A DNA stretch of 25,931 nucleotides, taken from a virus. Of this stretch, positions 14,756-22,701 are shown piece by piece; positions within the stretch are counted from its first letter, which is position 1; each line of letters opens with the position of its first letter. The position numbers and the translations under genes were made by a program. Location: the IMG/VR virus record IMGVR_UViG_3300009790_000056, positions 1-25,931 of that record. The stretch is one strand, 5' to 3'. The notes under the pieces are model-generated. The model worked only from the letters and a program-made list of their open reading frames with translations. It did no database searches and was not told the origin of the DNA.

Positions 14756-17127
14756 TGACTACCACTCACATTGTATTCTAAACCAAGTAATGTAAAAAAC
14801 AAAGGCTTGGTCTGGGTTATTTCTAATTGTACTTCGCTACTATATCCAAGTATCGGAGTGACTCTTTTACGACCAGAAAAAATAGTTTCGGCTGAATCAA
14901 GAGTATAAGGAAACTGTTTTAAGGGAACTTCCTTGCCATTAATAGCAATATTTTGAGTTTTAAATAAAATAGGGTTAGCATCTACAATTCTTTTTTTTCT
15001 ACCAACCATAGTGCCAGAAGGTAGTTTAGGTTCGGCTGGTAAGGTTTTAGCAACTACATCATAATGTAAACCTATCTCTACATAAGTAGTTGGTATTTGA
15101 TCTATAGTTATTTCCCCAGACGCAACAGTTTTCGTACCCAAGAATATATCATCTCTAATAACTTCCACAGTTTCTCCTTCAAGGTGCGTAAGACCTGTAA
15201 CTGTTGTTGAGGTAGGCTTATTCCCATCAGCAGACCCATCAAAAAGCTGAAAAGAGCAATCAGTAGTTCTATCATCATCTAAAATCTCCACATAATGTTT
15301 TGTTGATTCTACAAAATTAGTCGTTGCTAGTCTAGTAGAATCCTCTGTTGTAACACTTAAATTTTCTGATCCTGACACATCCCTAACAACAGTAACAACA
15401 TTAGCGGAAGGGTTGGCTACTGTAAAACCTGACACAGCATTTAAAGCTGTGTATATATTATCGGCTGTTGTATCATTATTTGTGTTAGGTCTAAAAAAAT
15501 GTGTATTACCACTTGGACTACTTGGACTACTACTCCCAGCTGCCTCCGATTGTAATGTGATTACAGTTCCATCATTTTTTGTAAAAGTAAGTTTAGTGCC
15601 GACAGCTATATTCGCATAATCAGAAACTGTAATTGTTGCACTTACATCAGTTGCAATGTTTCTTTTTGTAACAACATAAATATCATTAATATCTACACTA
15701 CAATCTTCAAAAGTTCCGTCAGTTATAAACTCACTAGGTGCAACAACTTTTTGTGTTCTATGAATTGAATAAGCAGCCATTGTTCCATCTGTGCCATTAA
15801 CAATAATAAGTAAATCACCATCATCCGTTGATGTAGCTCGTCTAAATGTAATCTTTACAGGACTCTTTAAAAGGTGGCTAGATAGTAAAGATATGTTGTT
15901 AGATTGATAAGACAATTCAACATCACTAAATAAAAATTCTCGTAAGGCTTTCCCTGATCGTTGCAAAAATATAGTACCGCCTTCAGCAGCTATAGGCATA
16001 AGATTCTCTTTTGAACCAGATTTAGTCGCAGCTTTAATTGTTAAATTGCCAGGTGTAATTGGTTGTCCTTCAGCTTGTTGAACATAGAACTCATTACCTG
16101 TTGTAAAAATCTGTAAATCTCTACCACTTCTTAATCCTGTAATTGCATTAACAGAGTCACTACTTAAAATACTAAATATAGAATCGTCATCCAAACCTTC
16201 AGATTCTTGAAAATTAAAAAAATCTCCAACCTTACTACCAAATAGGGCAGAAGGTAAGCTCTTTGCACCACCAAAATATAAACGACCCTCATGAAATGTT
16301 CCTGACCTAGGATAACCTCTAGTTGCTGACCATACCGCTTCATATCCTGTTTCTAATTCCCAATCTCCATTTGATACAGCACTTGTATTAAAAAAAGGTA
16401 CTTCAACATTTACCTTAACACTTGTTGATGAATCAAACTCAATTATCCTAGCTCTACCAAAACCATTAGTGACATTAAGATATTGATTAAGATGATCTGA
16501 AGTAAATACAGCCGATGAAGCAGTTATTGTAGCTGTTCCATCAATGGATGAAGGTGTAATCGTTCCAGCTGGATTTGTTGTTGAAATTGTAAACCCATAT
16601 TGAGGTGAAGTTAAAGATATTGTAGAAGCTGTCCAAGTTTGATTGTTTGCGCCTCTTACTATTTTAATAGGTGCTAAATCCTCATTCATTAGAATTAAAG
16701 TATCAGCGGATTGTGTAAATGTTAGTTTTTCAAAAGATATATTACCTAAAGAAACTGTTAAATAATTATTACCACTTGAATTGATATTTGTAACAAGCTG
16801 ACCACTACTAAAAACAAACATTCTGGCATTGTTAGTTGAGCTTGTTGAGAGTTTTACAAACACTAACATAAAGGAATCAGTAGTAGAAAATTCAAAAGGA
16901 ATTAATCTTACACCCTGTTGAGAAGTAAAACTTGATCCTAAATGACTTGTAACATCTAATAAAAATTGACTTCCTGGTCTGCGCTCTATTGCTCCTTGAG
17001 GAATACATAAAATGTTTGTCGCTTTCTCAAGTGCATTTTGGTATTGGTTTATATCAATTCTGCCTTTTACTAATGGATCAAACTCGCCCATCGTAAATGA
17101 CGATTGATACTGAACAATCCTAGACAT
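14752..17127 (-). CDS. Tail tubular protein B (791 aa)
   Basis: The N-terminus (residues 1-60) has the family signature: QSSFTMGEFDPLVKGRIDI, then a YQNALEKATNILCIPQG segment and IERRPGSQF. This is the well-known opening of T7 gp12-type tail tubular protein B. The remaining 700 residues are beta-rich and Thr/Ser-rich, consistent with the nozzle of a short tail. At 791 residues the length agrees with T7 gp12. It lies directly after tail tubular protein A with a TAATG overlap, the usual gene pair. The nozzle closes the tail tip and opens on adsorption; fibres attach near the A/B interface. Confidence 0.9.
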   Translation of the reverse strand: MSRIVQYQSSFTMGEFDPLVKGRIDINQYQNALEKATNILCIPQGAIERRPGSQFLLDVTSHLGSSFTSQQGVRLIPFEFSTTDSFMLVFVKLSTSSTNNARMFVFSSGQLVTNINSSGNNYLTVSLGNISFEKLTFTQSADTLILMNEDLAPIKIVRGANNQTWTASTISLTSPQYGFTISTTNPAGTITPSSIDGTATITASSAVFTSDHLNQYLNVTNGFGRARIIEFDSSTSVKVNVEVPFFNTSAVSNGDWELETGYEAVWSATRGYPRSGTFHEGRLYFGGAKSLPSALFGSKVGDFFNFQESEGLDDDSIFSILSSDSVNAITGLRSGRDLQIFTTGNEFYVQQAEGQPITPGNLTIKAATKSGSKENLMPIAAEGGTIFLQRSGKALREFLFSDVELSYQSNNISLLSSHLLKSPVKITFRRATSTDDGDLLIIVNGTDGTMAAYSIHRTQKVVAPSEFITDGTFEDCSVDINDIYVVTKRNIATDVSATITVSDYANIAVGTKLTFTKNDGTVITLQSEAAGSSSPSSPSGNTHFFRPNTNNDTTADNIYTALNAVSGFTVANPSANVVTVVRDVSGSENLSVTTEDSTRLATTNFVESTKHYVEILDDDRTTDCSFQLFDGSADGNKPTSTTVTGLTHLEGETVEVIRDDIFLGTKTVASGEITIDQIPTTYVEIGLHYDVVAKTLPAEPKLPSGTMVGRKKRIVDANPILFKTQNIAINGKEVPLKQFPYTLDSAETIFSGRKRVTPILGYSSEVQLEITQTKPLFFTLLGLEYNVSGSQ

Positions 17128-17747
17128 TAATTTCTAACCTCGGTTAACAGATATTGAGCAATGACAGGTGGTGTTTCTCCAGCACCATCAATGTTTATAG
17201 CTGTTCTAAAATAACCTCCTCTATTATTGTCGGCTAATGTGCCTAATGCTATTTGTTTATAATATGCACCTTTTTCTGTTTGATCTGTTATTGGTTCAGC
17301 TAAATTCCAAGCTAACATATAAACTAATAACTGTATAAAGTAACTCGGTAGTTTACCCTCAACAACATCCTGTTGATAATCAACAAAAATTTTATCTCTA
17401 TCTGTTAAAAGTGTTTCTCCTTGTACTTCCCATTCACCATTTATTTTTGGTGAGCCTCGGTCACCACTTGCATAAACCGCTCTCGGAACACTATTAAGCA
17501 TATCAGGGGGGAGGGCATATTGATATAAAAAATGTGCTGTTGGTGCGGTGGATAACCGAGATAACTCAACCTTTTTTAAAGTAAAACTCCAAGGATACAT
17601 ACCTAGAGTCGTAGCTTTAACCTTTGGAAAAATTATAGAACACGCATTACCTATTGCTGTTCCGTTTGTAAAATTTGATATTGTATCAGCACCAAGCAAC
17701 AATAGAGCTTGATTCGCTATACTTACTTGAGTGTCACCTGCTGCCAT
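17127..17747 (-). CDS. Tail tubular protein A (206 aa)
   Basis: The family pattern starts near the N-terminus: VSIANQALLLLGADTISNF, a conserved GNACSIIFPKVKATTLGMYPW segment with the YPW turn, and FTLKKVELSRL. These are typical of T7 gp11-type gatekeeper/adaptor proteins that join the portal to the nozzle. I chose the ATG at 17747 (MAAGDTQVS) rather than the longer frame opening at 17786, because those extra 13 codons run through a strong intrinsic terminator stem and through the TTTTA run. An AAGGA lies about five bases before the chosen ATG. The gene stops in a TAATG overlap with tail tubular protein B. Confidence 0.88.
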   Translation of the reverse strand: MAAGDTQVSIANQALLLLGADTISNFTNGTAIGNACSIIFPKVKATTLGMYPWSFTLKKVELSRLSTAPTAHFLYQYALPPDMLNSVPRAVYASGDRGSPKINGEWEVQGETLLTDRDKIFVDYQQDVVEGKLPSYFIQLLVYMLAWNLAEPITDQTEKGAYYKQIALGTLADNNRGGYFRTAINIDGAGETPPVIAQYLLTEVRN

Positions 17748-17757
17748 AAAAATCCTT

Positions 17758-17783
17758 AAAAGTAGGGAGGGAAAAACCCTCCC
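17758..17783 (-). terminator. Intrinsic terminator after the capsid-adjacent gene
   Basis: On the minus strand a 7-base-pair GC stem (GGGAGGG / CCCTCCC) closes a five-base T loop (plus-strand positions 17765-17771 and 17777-17783) and is followed by TACTTTT at 17764-17758. The stem plus T-run is a textbook Rho-independent terminator shape. It would terminate or attenuate transcription coming from the capsid genes before tail tubular protein A, allowing a higher capsid than tail yield, as the T7 terminator after gene 10 does. Confidence 0.85.
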
Positions 17784-17796
17784 CACAGTTTATTGT

Positions 17797-18072
17797 TTAG
17801 TCTGAATCAGCAACACTAATTGCTGTTCCGTCACTAACATCTACTACACCACTAGCATTGCTTAATACAATAACTAGGGAAGCTGTAGGTGTGTTAGAGT
17901 CATGAACATAAATTAGATCACCAACTTTTACTTCATCCGATACTGAATTGAAGTAAGCAGCTGAATTCATCGTTGCTAGGCTATCAGTAGTAGTATAGCT
18001 CCACATTTGTGGTGCAGTACCTCTTTTACTCATGCCACCGATTGGATTCCAGCCATCTCTTGAAAATGCCAT
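17797..18072 (-). CDS. Capsid-adjacent small protein (91 aa), possible decoration protein
   Basis: The protein starts MAFSRDGWNPIGGMSKRGTAPQMWSY and continues with a small beta-rich fold (YFNSVSDEVKVGDLIYVHDSNT, then SLVIVLSNASG). It is soluble with no membrane segment. It lies 10 bases downstream of the major capsid gene and before an intrinsic terminator, which is the place many phages encode a capsid-stabilising or decoration protein. I have seen this opening motif in marine podovirus neighbours of the capsid gene but know of no demonstrated function. The decoration role is inference from position. Confidence 0.58.
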   Translation of the reverse strand: MAFSRDGWNPIGGMSKRGTAPQMWSYTTTDSLATMNSAAYFNSVSDEVKVGDLIYVHDSNTPTASLVIVLSNASGVVDVSDGTAISVADSD

Positions 18073-18082
18073 AATTTACCTC

Positions 18083-18937
18083 CTATGACTCTCTACAGGT
18101 TACTTTAATAAGACCAGCTGTGTCAATAGCAACAGCACCAGCAGAATACATAGCACTCACTAGGAATGATGTCTTTTCTGGAACATAGTTGACTTCAACT
18201 TTTGGTGGGATACCCACACCACAACCGATAGCTGATTTGTGATAGAAGAAAGTACCTCTATCGTTTGAGCCATCTTTAGCTAGTCCGCCTTCATCTCTGT
18301 CACCAACAATGTGAAACTGAAAACCCATCATGGTATTCAATTCACCAGCGACAAGAGCTTTAATGTTTTGGAAATCTCCAGAAATTGCTCTTTCATCACC
18401 AAGCAATCCAGCAAGACTATTCGCATGAATAACTGCGTGTCTGTCTGTTGGAGGAACATTAGCAGCATCCAGAGCTTTTTTAGCGGCAATGATTTTACCA
18501 ATGTTCAAATCTGAAGCTCCAGCTGAACCTGAAGTTACTACTGTGTTAGCAATAGTTGACCCTGGAGAAGCTGCTTCCATAACATCAATTATTATTTGGT
18601 CCTCTCTACGAGCAATGGCTTTACCCACTACTTGTGCAAGTTCCTGTCTTTCGTCAAAATTAACCTTCGCTTGGTCAAAAATGTCCGAATATTCAGCCGC
18701 AATGTAGTTCTCCATAGTGGCTGTTACTGTTGAGAATGAAGTGTTTAAAGGAACAACATCTGTCTGTGGTGTTCTAATCTGTGCAGTACCCTTACCAATT
18801 TTAGGGAATTTTACAGTTGAACCCTCAACATTTGTACGCATCCTAACACTATCTCTTAATACTGCATCACCTTGATAAGCCTGTTTTACTTCAGCCTCAA
18901 ACAAAGTAATAAATGCAGTTGATAGTCCTGTACTCAT
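18083..18937 (-). CDS. Major capsid protein (284 aa)
   Basis: The protein reads as an HK97-fold coat protein: an N-terminal helix (FITLFEAEVKQAYQGDAVLRD), a long loop with GSTVKFPKIGKGTAQIRTP, then an Ala/Glu-rich backbone-type helix (ARREDQIIIDVMEAASPG) and a DRHAVIHANSLAGLLGD segment. The C-terminus (MYSAGAVAIDTAGLIKV) is typical of podoviral coat proteins of this length. It lies after scaffold and before the tail tube genes. A GGAG ribosome-binding site is seven bases before the ATG. A TATAAT at 18959-18964 and a branched hairpin with a T-tract upstream suggest its own expression control. Confidence 0.86.
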   Translation of the reverse strand: MSTGLSTAFITLFEAEVKQAYQGDAVLRDSVRMRTNVEGSTVKFPKIGKGTAQIRTPQTDVVPLNTSFSTVTATMENYIAAEYSDIFDQAKVNFDERQELAQVVGKAIARREDQIIIDVMEAASPGSTIANTVVTSGSAGASDLNIGKIIAAKKALDAANVPPTDRHAVIHANSLAGLLGDERAISGDFQNIKALVAGELNTMMGFQFHIVGDRDEGGLAKDGSNDRGTFFYHKSAIGCGVGIPPKVEVNYVPEKTSFLVSAMYSAGAVAIDTAGLIKVTCRES

Positions 18938-18958
18938 TGTGTACTCCGTGTTAAAGTT

Positions 18959-18964
18959 ATTATA
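18959..18964 (-). promoter_or_regulatory. Candidate -10 element upstream of the capsid gene
   Basis: The minus strand carries a perfect TATAAT here, 22 bases before the capsid ATG. It lies just downstream of the T-tract at 18989-18994. A matching -35 hexamer at the usual 16-18 base spacing is not clear (the best candidates are AT-rich and poor). In such AT-rich DNA a TATAAT can arise by chance, so this is a weak call. Confidence 0.35.
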
Positions 18965-18988
18965 AAACTAATCGCCTATCGGTTATTG

Positions 18989-19094
18989 AAAAAATTCAGC
19001 CTTGGCTACAAGATTCCGCTCTTGCAACGACTCATTTCTGAGCAGCCAAACTCGCCCTGAATAGGGTTATGAGTTAATATTATATTTATAACTC
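18989..19094 (-). promoter_or_regulatory. Branched RNA structure with U-tract between scaffold and capsid genes
   Basis: The minus-strand transcript can fold as a three-way junction. The outer stem AUUCAG/CUGAAU is 19057-19062 with 18994-18999, then UUGGCU/AGCCAA is 19044-19049 with 19002-19007. Inside are two hairpins: CUCA-GAAA-UGAG (19031-19042) with a GNRA loop, and CAAGA/UCUUG (19009-19024). Six U residues follow (18989-18994). Upstream, GAGUUA/UAACUC (19071-19094) competes with a hairpin that pairs 19071-19075 with 19049-19053. The whole looks like a terminator or attenuator with alternative folds. No named RNA family was recognised. Confidence 0.5.
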
Positions 19095-19120
19095 TTTTTT
19101 AAGAAAAATTCAAATTTATT

Positions 19121-19933
19121 TTATAGCTTTCCAGCTCTCTCTAATTCTTCCAAATCTCTCTCAACTTGTTTTCTAAAAGCAACATCATCCGCATAACGAG
19201 GATCAGCCACTCTAGACAAAATTTCATCTTTCGCTAAACCACCATCAGAAACATTAACAGTAGGTATTTCTCTCTCGCCCATCAATCCTCTAAATTTATT
19301 TAACAATCGTTGACCAGAGGCTGTGCCACCCCATACCTCAAGTTCACTAAAATCTTGTTCTGATAAAACACCTTTTGAAACTAACCCCCTACCCCATTTA
19401 ATATTAGAGCTTACAATGTTATCAGCATTTTCACCAAGTTTTTCTTTTTCTTCTTTAATATGAATTTTTTCTTGTTCTTGTTGTTCAACACCCATATCAC
19501 CAATTTTTTTTACTATTTCATCAAAAGCAGTTTGCGAAATATTATTTTCTTTCGCCCAACCCTTAAATGTATCTAATACAGGATCACCTTCAGTAAATCC
19601 AAGTTCTTTTGATTTTTCTAAAGAATATTCTTTAGGCGCTTTAAAATCTCCATTATGAAATTTTTTTTCAAGTTCACCATAGGCTTTAGCTAAACCCTCT
19701 ACATCAGGTCCATCCTTTTCATCCCAAAATTTTTCTGGAAAAGTGTCTGGTCTAACAAACTCAAGATTTTCTAAATCCTCACCCTCAAGAACTTCTTCTT
19801 GTTTTCCTGTTGACATACCATCATCAGATACCTCTTTAGTATCTTCCTGTGGTTGTGACATTAATCCTTTATCTTCTACAGGTTGTTGTTCTTCTTGTTG
19901 ATTTTCTTGTTCAGTATTTTCATTTTCGTTCAT
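19121..19933 (-). CDS. Scaffold protein (270 aa)
   Basis: The protein starts MNENENTEQENQQEEQQPVED and is very acidic over residues 1-80, with Gln/Glu/Asp runs, then becomes mixed-charge and helical (coiled-coil-like about 90-170), ending in a basic, Arg-containing helix (DVAFRKQVERDLEELERAGKL). That order, acidic N-terminus, coiled coil, basic C-terminal capsid-binding helix, is the usual plan of T7 gp9-like scaffold proteins. It lies just upstream of the major capsid gene, as expected. Its start is nested in the last 14 bases of the 111-aa gene. Scaffold would be expected to leave the head before or during packaging. Confidence 0.85.
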   Translation of the reverse strand: MNENENTEQENQQEEQQPVEDKGLMSQPQEDTKEVSDDGMSTGKQEEVLEGEDLENLEFVRPDTFPEKFWDEKDGPDVEGLAKAYGELEKKFHNGDFKAPKEYSLEKSKELGFTEGDPVLDTFKGWAKENNISQTAFDEIVKKIGDMGVEQQEQEKIHIKEEKEKLGENADNIVSSNIKWGRGLVSKGVLSEQDFSELEVWGGTASGQRLLNKFRGLMGEREIPTVNVSDGGLAKDEILSRVADPRYADDVAFRKQVERDLEELERAGKL

Positions 19934-20255
19934 AAGTTGCCCTCTTCATTTTAATTAATATTTCTCTTATTATAGTGTTCTGACCATCTCTAAAATATCC
20001 AAAACTTGAATCATATCCAGGAGTCCAAGTCGGTGTATCCAGATATGTTTTTTTGAGATGTATCAGTAATTTTTTCCCATCGTTAGATGAAAAAACTCGT
20101 TGATATAGTTTATCTAATTCTGTTGGTTCAATAGTTTGATTAGGATTAGGTGTTGCATCTAGACCTTCCCAACCAGGACTATTTATGTTTTGTGTTTCTT
20201 GATTTGTTGCTTTCATTTTTTTTTGCCCTCCAGAGCTTTGGGTCATATCCCCCAT
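19920..20255 (-). CDS. Small head-block protein (111 aa), Bbp19-like
   Basis: After a polar, Gln/Asn-rich N-terminus (residues 1-45), the protein carries ELDKLYQRVFSSNDGKKLL, then a PTWTPGYDSSFGYFRDGQ segment and a basic helix IIREILIKMKRA. The F-S-x-x-D-G-K pattern followed by a GQ and a hydrophobic helix is the plan of the small Bbp19-type phage proteins often found between portal and scaffold genes. Function is unknown in that family as far as I know. The start codon is ambiguous, with several Met codons in the first 14 residues. Its end overlaps the scaffold start by 14 bases. Confidence 0.55.
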   Translation of the reverse strand: MGDMTQSSGGQKKMKATNQETQNINSPGWEGLDATPNPNQTIEPTELDKLYQRVFSSNDGKKLLIHLKKTYLDTPTWTPGYDSSFGYFRDGQNTIIREILIKMKRATYERK

Positions 20256-20267
20256 AGTTATAATTTA

Positions 20268-20600
20268 TTATTGACCTTTCCTTAATATACTTAAATAGTT
20301 AGTTAAAGCCTGTCCAAAATTTGTAGCTTCAGCTGGTGTATTAAAAGTAATAAAATCATTTTTTTCTATCGCTTTCTTAAAAGCCTCTTCTTCAGAATAT
20401 TTTTTTAAAGCACCATTCTCCATTCGTATTAATGGGTAAAGTATTTCTTTACCTTGATATTCTGTTGACCTTGTCATAATACTCTCTCTTGCTTTAGTCA
20501 TTGGAGTTTTAGGGTCTAATGCTCTTTTCATCCAAGGTAGATTTGTGTATTGAGAAAAGTCATATTGTTTAGACATTAATGTTCTTTGACTTCTTTCCAT
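20268..20600 (-). CDS. Hypothetical head-block protein (110 aa)
   Basis: The protein contains DFSQYTNLPWMKRALDPKTPM, an acidic/basic mix, then YPLIRMENGALKKYSEEEAF and a final helix FNTPAEATNFGQALTNYL. The E-E-A-x-x-x-A-x-x-x-x-D-F-I-x-F-x-T-P-x-E-A pattern near the C-terminus resembles a short domain found in several phage structural proteins, but I cannot attach a function. It begins in a TAATG overlap with the portal stop, so it is translated coupled to portal; the internal ATG (MSKQ) at residue 9 is an alternative start. No membrane segment or catalytic motif is visible. Confidence 0.5.
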   Translation of the reverse strand: MERSQRTLMSKQYDFSQYTNLPWMKRALDPKTPMTKARESIMTRSTEYQGKEILYPLIRMENGALKKYSEEEAFKKAIEKNDFITFNTPAEATNFGQALTNYLSILRKGQ

Positions 20601-22165
20601 TATTGTTCCTCTTGCGGTGGTGGTTGTTGGGGTTGTTGTACTTGTTGTTGCTGAGCCATTATCTGTGCTTGTTCTGCCATAACTTGCTGCATCTGCATTC
20701 TCTCTTCCATAGTCGTTCTTATACTTGCTGGAATACCCATAGCATCCGCCACAAAATCAGCAACCTCCTCAAGTTTTACTGTCATCTGACCTGTTGGTCC
20801 TAACTGACTAGCTATCTGTGCGTACTGCATTACTTGATTTACTTTAGCCATATTAGTTGCCATAGCAATTTCACCTATTGGCTGTATCTTAACTTGTAGA
20901 CCATTTACTTTCAATGGTAACTGAATAATACCTAAAGTATCCATAACCTCTAATGTTCTTCTCACTACAGGATACATTGTTTCATTTATTAACCGACCAT
21001 AAGCTGCACCAAGGTTCTGTGAAAGTTCCTTCATTCTTTGTGATACTTCCAAGGCTGTTCTCGCTGACATATTGTCAGGTGGTAATGATTCATCTAACAT
21101 AATTTTTTTAATGTTCATTCTTAAATCATTTGCAACAATTTGTGATAACTGCGGATCACCACTTCTTGGTAATGGTTGTAAGTCAGCTCCTCTAGGACCA
21201 CCATTAGAATTAACAGGAATAATTGCACCAGGAACAAGATTAATAGAACCAGGATTTAAAACTCCAGAATCAACAGCAGTATATACTCCTGCAATGGTTA
21301 ATGAAGCATTTTTAAGAGTTAATTCTAAAACTCTATTTAATGTTTTTATATCTGGTAAAGCAGTTAATACAGGTCCTCTACCATATCTTTCGTTAGCTGC
21401 TTTCATGTAACGAGCAATAATCCAAGGAAAAGATTTTAATCGTCTGTAAACTAACTCATTGTTTCCGCTATGGTCAATAATCTGATAATGATAATCTCCT
21501 GTTTCTTTATCGTAATATGTACCCTCAATCAATTTTACTGTTTCATTTTCTCTACCTTGAAAACTATTTTTCATATCTTGTGGTATCTTTATATCAGGAA
21601 ACTCTTGGTCAAGAATGCCAAAAGGCTTTCGCATTTGTCTATATACTTTATCTACTGTTCCAAATGGTCCTTCCTCAAAGGTAACTAGGAAAGTCGGTAC
21701 AGCAGTATATCGTATAGGTGTTATTTCATCTCCAGGTTGCACCAACATTACAGCAGTACCAATAGCTAATTCAAGCAGGAATTCACCCATTGCCTGGTCA
21801 AAGTTAGATTGTCGCATAACATCAAACATTTTGTTTTGATAACTATCTAATACTTGCTGTGTTTCTATTTGTCTTTCTTCTGGTATTTCAGAACCAGGAA
21901 CTAAACGACACCATTGCGTTGCTGGAGGAAATAATCCTGATTGCATTTTATTAGCAAATTTTTGTGTTGAGTCTATGGCTGTTGAATCAAATACCCTTGC
22001 CATTTTATCTTGCCCTGGAGTATCGGATTCATAATACCCATCGTAAAGATTTCTCATTGGTAGAGCATAGCGATAGGCATCCTCGTAAATAGATCGCCAA
22101 TTATCTTTGTGACTATTTGTAAGCTCGTATTTTTTTTTTAATTGTTCTGGTTTGAGTTTTGCCAT
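20600..22165 (-). CDS. Portal (head-to-tail connector) protein (521 aa)
   Basis: The protein shows the T7 gp8-type connector pattern: an N-terminal helix (LKKKYELTNSHKDNWRSIYEDAYRYALP), then DSTAIDSTQKFANKMQSGLFPP, VNEAF-like helical core with ERYGRGPVLTALPDIKTLNRV and an AKVNQVMQYAQIASQLG region. The last 40 residues are Gln- and Pro-rich, typical of the connector's flexible end. The portal is a dodecamer at one capsid vertex through which DNA is packaged and ejected. It is placed after terminase and before scaffold and capsid, as in T7-like phages. Length is close to T7 gp8 (about 535 aa). Confidence 0.9.
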   Translation of the reverse strand: MAKLKPEQLKKKYELTNSHKDNWRSIYEDAYRYALPMRNLYDGYYESDTPGQDKMARVFDSTAIDSTQKFANKMQSGLFPPATQWCRLVPGSEIPEERQIETQQVLDSYQNKMFDVMRQSNFDQAMGEFLLELAIGTAVMLVQPGDEITPIRYTAVPTFLVTFEEGPFGTVDKVYRQMRKPFGILDQEFPDIKIPQDMKNSFQGRENETVKLIEGTYYDKETGDYHYQIIDHSGNNELVYRRLKSFPWIIARYMKAANERYGRGPVLTALPDIKTLNRVLELTLKNASLTIAGVYTAVDSGVLNPGSINLVPGAIIPVNSNGGPRGADLQPLPRSGDPQLSQIVANDLRMNIKKIMLDESLPPDNMSARTALEVSQRMKELSQNLGAAYGRLINETMYPVVRRTLEVMDTLGIIQLPLKVNGLQVKIQPIGEIAMATNMAKVNQVMQYAQIASQLGPTGQMTVKLEEVADFVADAMGIPASIRTTMEERMQMQQVMAEQAQIMAQQQQVQQPQQPPPQEEQ

Positions 22166-22169
22166 TATA

Positions 22170-22430
22170 CTATTTCCTTTTCATAAGTGATCGTCTTTTA
22201 ACAGCTGGTTGTCGGATAGTAGTTTGTGGAGATTGACGAAAAGCAACTGCACCTGATTTCATTTTACTTTTTACATCATCTTTAAAGTTTTGAAAAAATT
22301 TTTGATAACCTGATCCACTATTAGCAAGTAAAATAACCTTACCTAAAGGCATCCTTTCATATAACATTCTAAAACCTTTATCTGCTTTTTTTATATAATT
22401 ATCGTATGAATCTTTAATTATTTTTGTCAT
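22170..22430 (-). CDS. Small basic hypothetical protein (86 aa)
   Basis: The protein is rich in Lys and Arg, with few acidic residues after residue 30, and ends in VKRRSLMKRK. A short hydrophobic patch (LGKVILLANSGSGYQKFF, about 29-46) is not long enough to be a clear membrane helix. It has no recognised motif. It shares an ATGA overlap with the DUF-like 90-aa gene and is 4 bases from portal. With two other basic small proteins upstream it forms a cluster of unknown role, possibly DNA-binding or capsid-associated, but that is composition-based inference only. Confidence 0.5.
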   Translation of the reverse strand: MTKIIKDSYDNYIKKADKGFRMLYERMPLGKVILLANSGSGYQKFFQNFKDDVKSKMKSGAVAFRQSPQTTIRQPAVKRRSLMKRK

Positions 22431-22699
22431 GTCGTTTTCTTATTTCTGTTAGCAAAATTACGAGCTGACTCTACACTTCTAAATCCCCAAGCTCGTAAAG
22501 CTAAAGCCTTTCTAGTCGGAGTGCCATCAGAATTTTTCATTGGTCCTTTCATTCCAGCAAACCGAGCAGCAAAACTTACTCGTCTGGGATTAGTTCCCTT
22601 TTTTACAGGAGGCTTGAGATTTGATCCTTCTTTTCTTTTAAAAAAATCTCTGCCTTTTTGTGTTAGACCGCCTCTAGGATTTTTATGTTCTTTTCTCAT
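22427..22699 (-). CDS. Small basic phage protein (90 aa), DUF6321-like pattern
   Basis: The protein reads NPRGGLTQKGRDFFKRKEGSNLK, then TNPRRVSFAARFAGMKGPM and a final TPTRKALALRAWGFRSVESA. That order (GGL-x-x-KGR, SNLK-PV, RR-x-SF-ARFAGM-GPM, TRKALALR-WGF) is a recognisable conserved small phage and bacterial protein pattern that I recall as a domain of unknown function (DUF6321). No catalytic residues are known to me. The high Arg/Lys content could suit nucleic-acid or capsid-interior contact. It lies 2 bases from the 71-aa gene and overlaps the 86-aa gene by 4 bases (ATGA). Confidence 0.55.
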   Translation of the reverse strand: MRKEHKNPRGGLTQKGRDFFKRKEGSNLKPPVKKGTNPRRVSFAARFAGMKGPMKNSDGTPTRKALALRAWGFRSVESARNFANRNKKTT

Positions 22700-22701
22700 A
22701 C

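Noticed and set aside
18989-19062. tRNA or hammerhead-like ribozyme in the scaffold-capsid gap
   Set aside because: No T-arm consensus and no 3' acceptor pattern for tRNA. The junction bases do not contain the CUGANGA and GUC core of a hammerhead; GAAA occurs only as the loop of a hairpin.
21072-21410. 112-aa plus-strand open frame
   Set aside because: It is antisense to the portal gene and shows no recognisable motif; the portal pattern on the minus strand is clear.
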